NCBI GenBank assembly: GCA_016650185.1
Contig: JAENWE010000175.1
Span: 1-12,334 of the forward strand
Reading direction: 5' to 3'
Length of the DNA stretch: 12,334 nt
Source: Vicinamibacteria bacterium
GTDB taxonomy: Bacteria > Acidobacteriota > Vicinamibacteria > Fen-336 > JAGNNV01
The notes below the pieces were generated by a model. That model ran no database searches. It saw only the letters and a list, made by a program, of their open reading frames with translations, and was not told the DNA's origin. Each line of letters starts with the position of its first letter. The stretch's first letter is position 1. Both the position numbers and the translations under genes were made by a program. Below, one piece after another: positions 12,312 through 12,334 of this stretch.

Positions 12312-12334
12312 GCCTGATTCTCCTATGAACGGCC

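Noticed and set aside
11439..12317. 292-codon open frame on the + strand over the exonuclease gene
   Set aside because: Antisense to a gene with all five DEDDy residues and a good ribosome binding site; no domain text of its own.

Overview
This is a high-GC bacterial window with two blocks of genes that converge near position 5000. Everything from 1 to 4982 is on the + strand and everything from 5106 to 12311 is on the - strand. A murein-recycling etherase and a signal-peptide-bearing predicted outer-membrane barrel point to a diderm. A Ser/Thr kinase with a C-terminal TolB/PD40 propeller, plus the start of a second such kinase, is a style best known from Acidobacteriota and neighbouring phyla. 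That placement is an inference; no rRNA or universal marker is present.

Left block (+): the 3' end of a trimeric-type purine nucleoside phosphorylase overlaps a cytidine deaminase by four bases (GTGA), and N-acetylmuramic acid 6-phosphate etherase (murQ) follows. This is a salvage group for nucleosides and cell-wall sugars. A hairpin and a possible 50-residue membrane or secreted peptide separate it from a large membrane Ser/Thr kinase (2310-4982). The kinase is intact in content but broken by two compensating one-base frameshifts. Its stop codon overlaps the start of a second kinase of which only about 15 codons remain.

Right block (-), in transcription order: a tight operon of a short RNase D-like DEDDy exonuclease, a ThrE-type exporter fragment lacking its membrane part, and arsenate reductase (12311 to 10792). 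Next, after a gap holding paired hairpins and a possible micro-ORF, comes a two-gene pair: a small unnamed protein and an AbiEii-like nucleotidyltransferase that has lost its catalytic middle in frame. Then a very compact four-gene operon (10076 to 6209): M20 metallo-deacylase, single-chain Fe-S L-serine dehydratase, an iodotyrosine-deiodinase-type flavoprotein and a nitrilase. Last is a lone outer-membrane barrel-like protein with a strong ribosome binding site (6068 to 5106).

The most notable item is the four-gene operon. The nitroreductase-fold protein keeps the Glu/Tyr/Lys triad, with its spacing, that binds halotyrosine in iodotyrosine deiodinase, and it is translationally linked to a nitrilase. 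This suggests use of halogenated tyrosine-like or hydroxyphenyl-nitrile compounds (inference). A second theme is decay: a frameshifted kinase, a beheaded kinase, a gutted nucleotidyltransferase and a truncated exporter all lie within about 9 kb.
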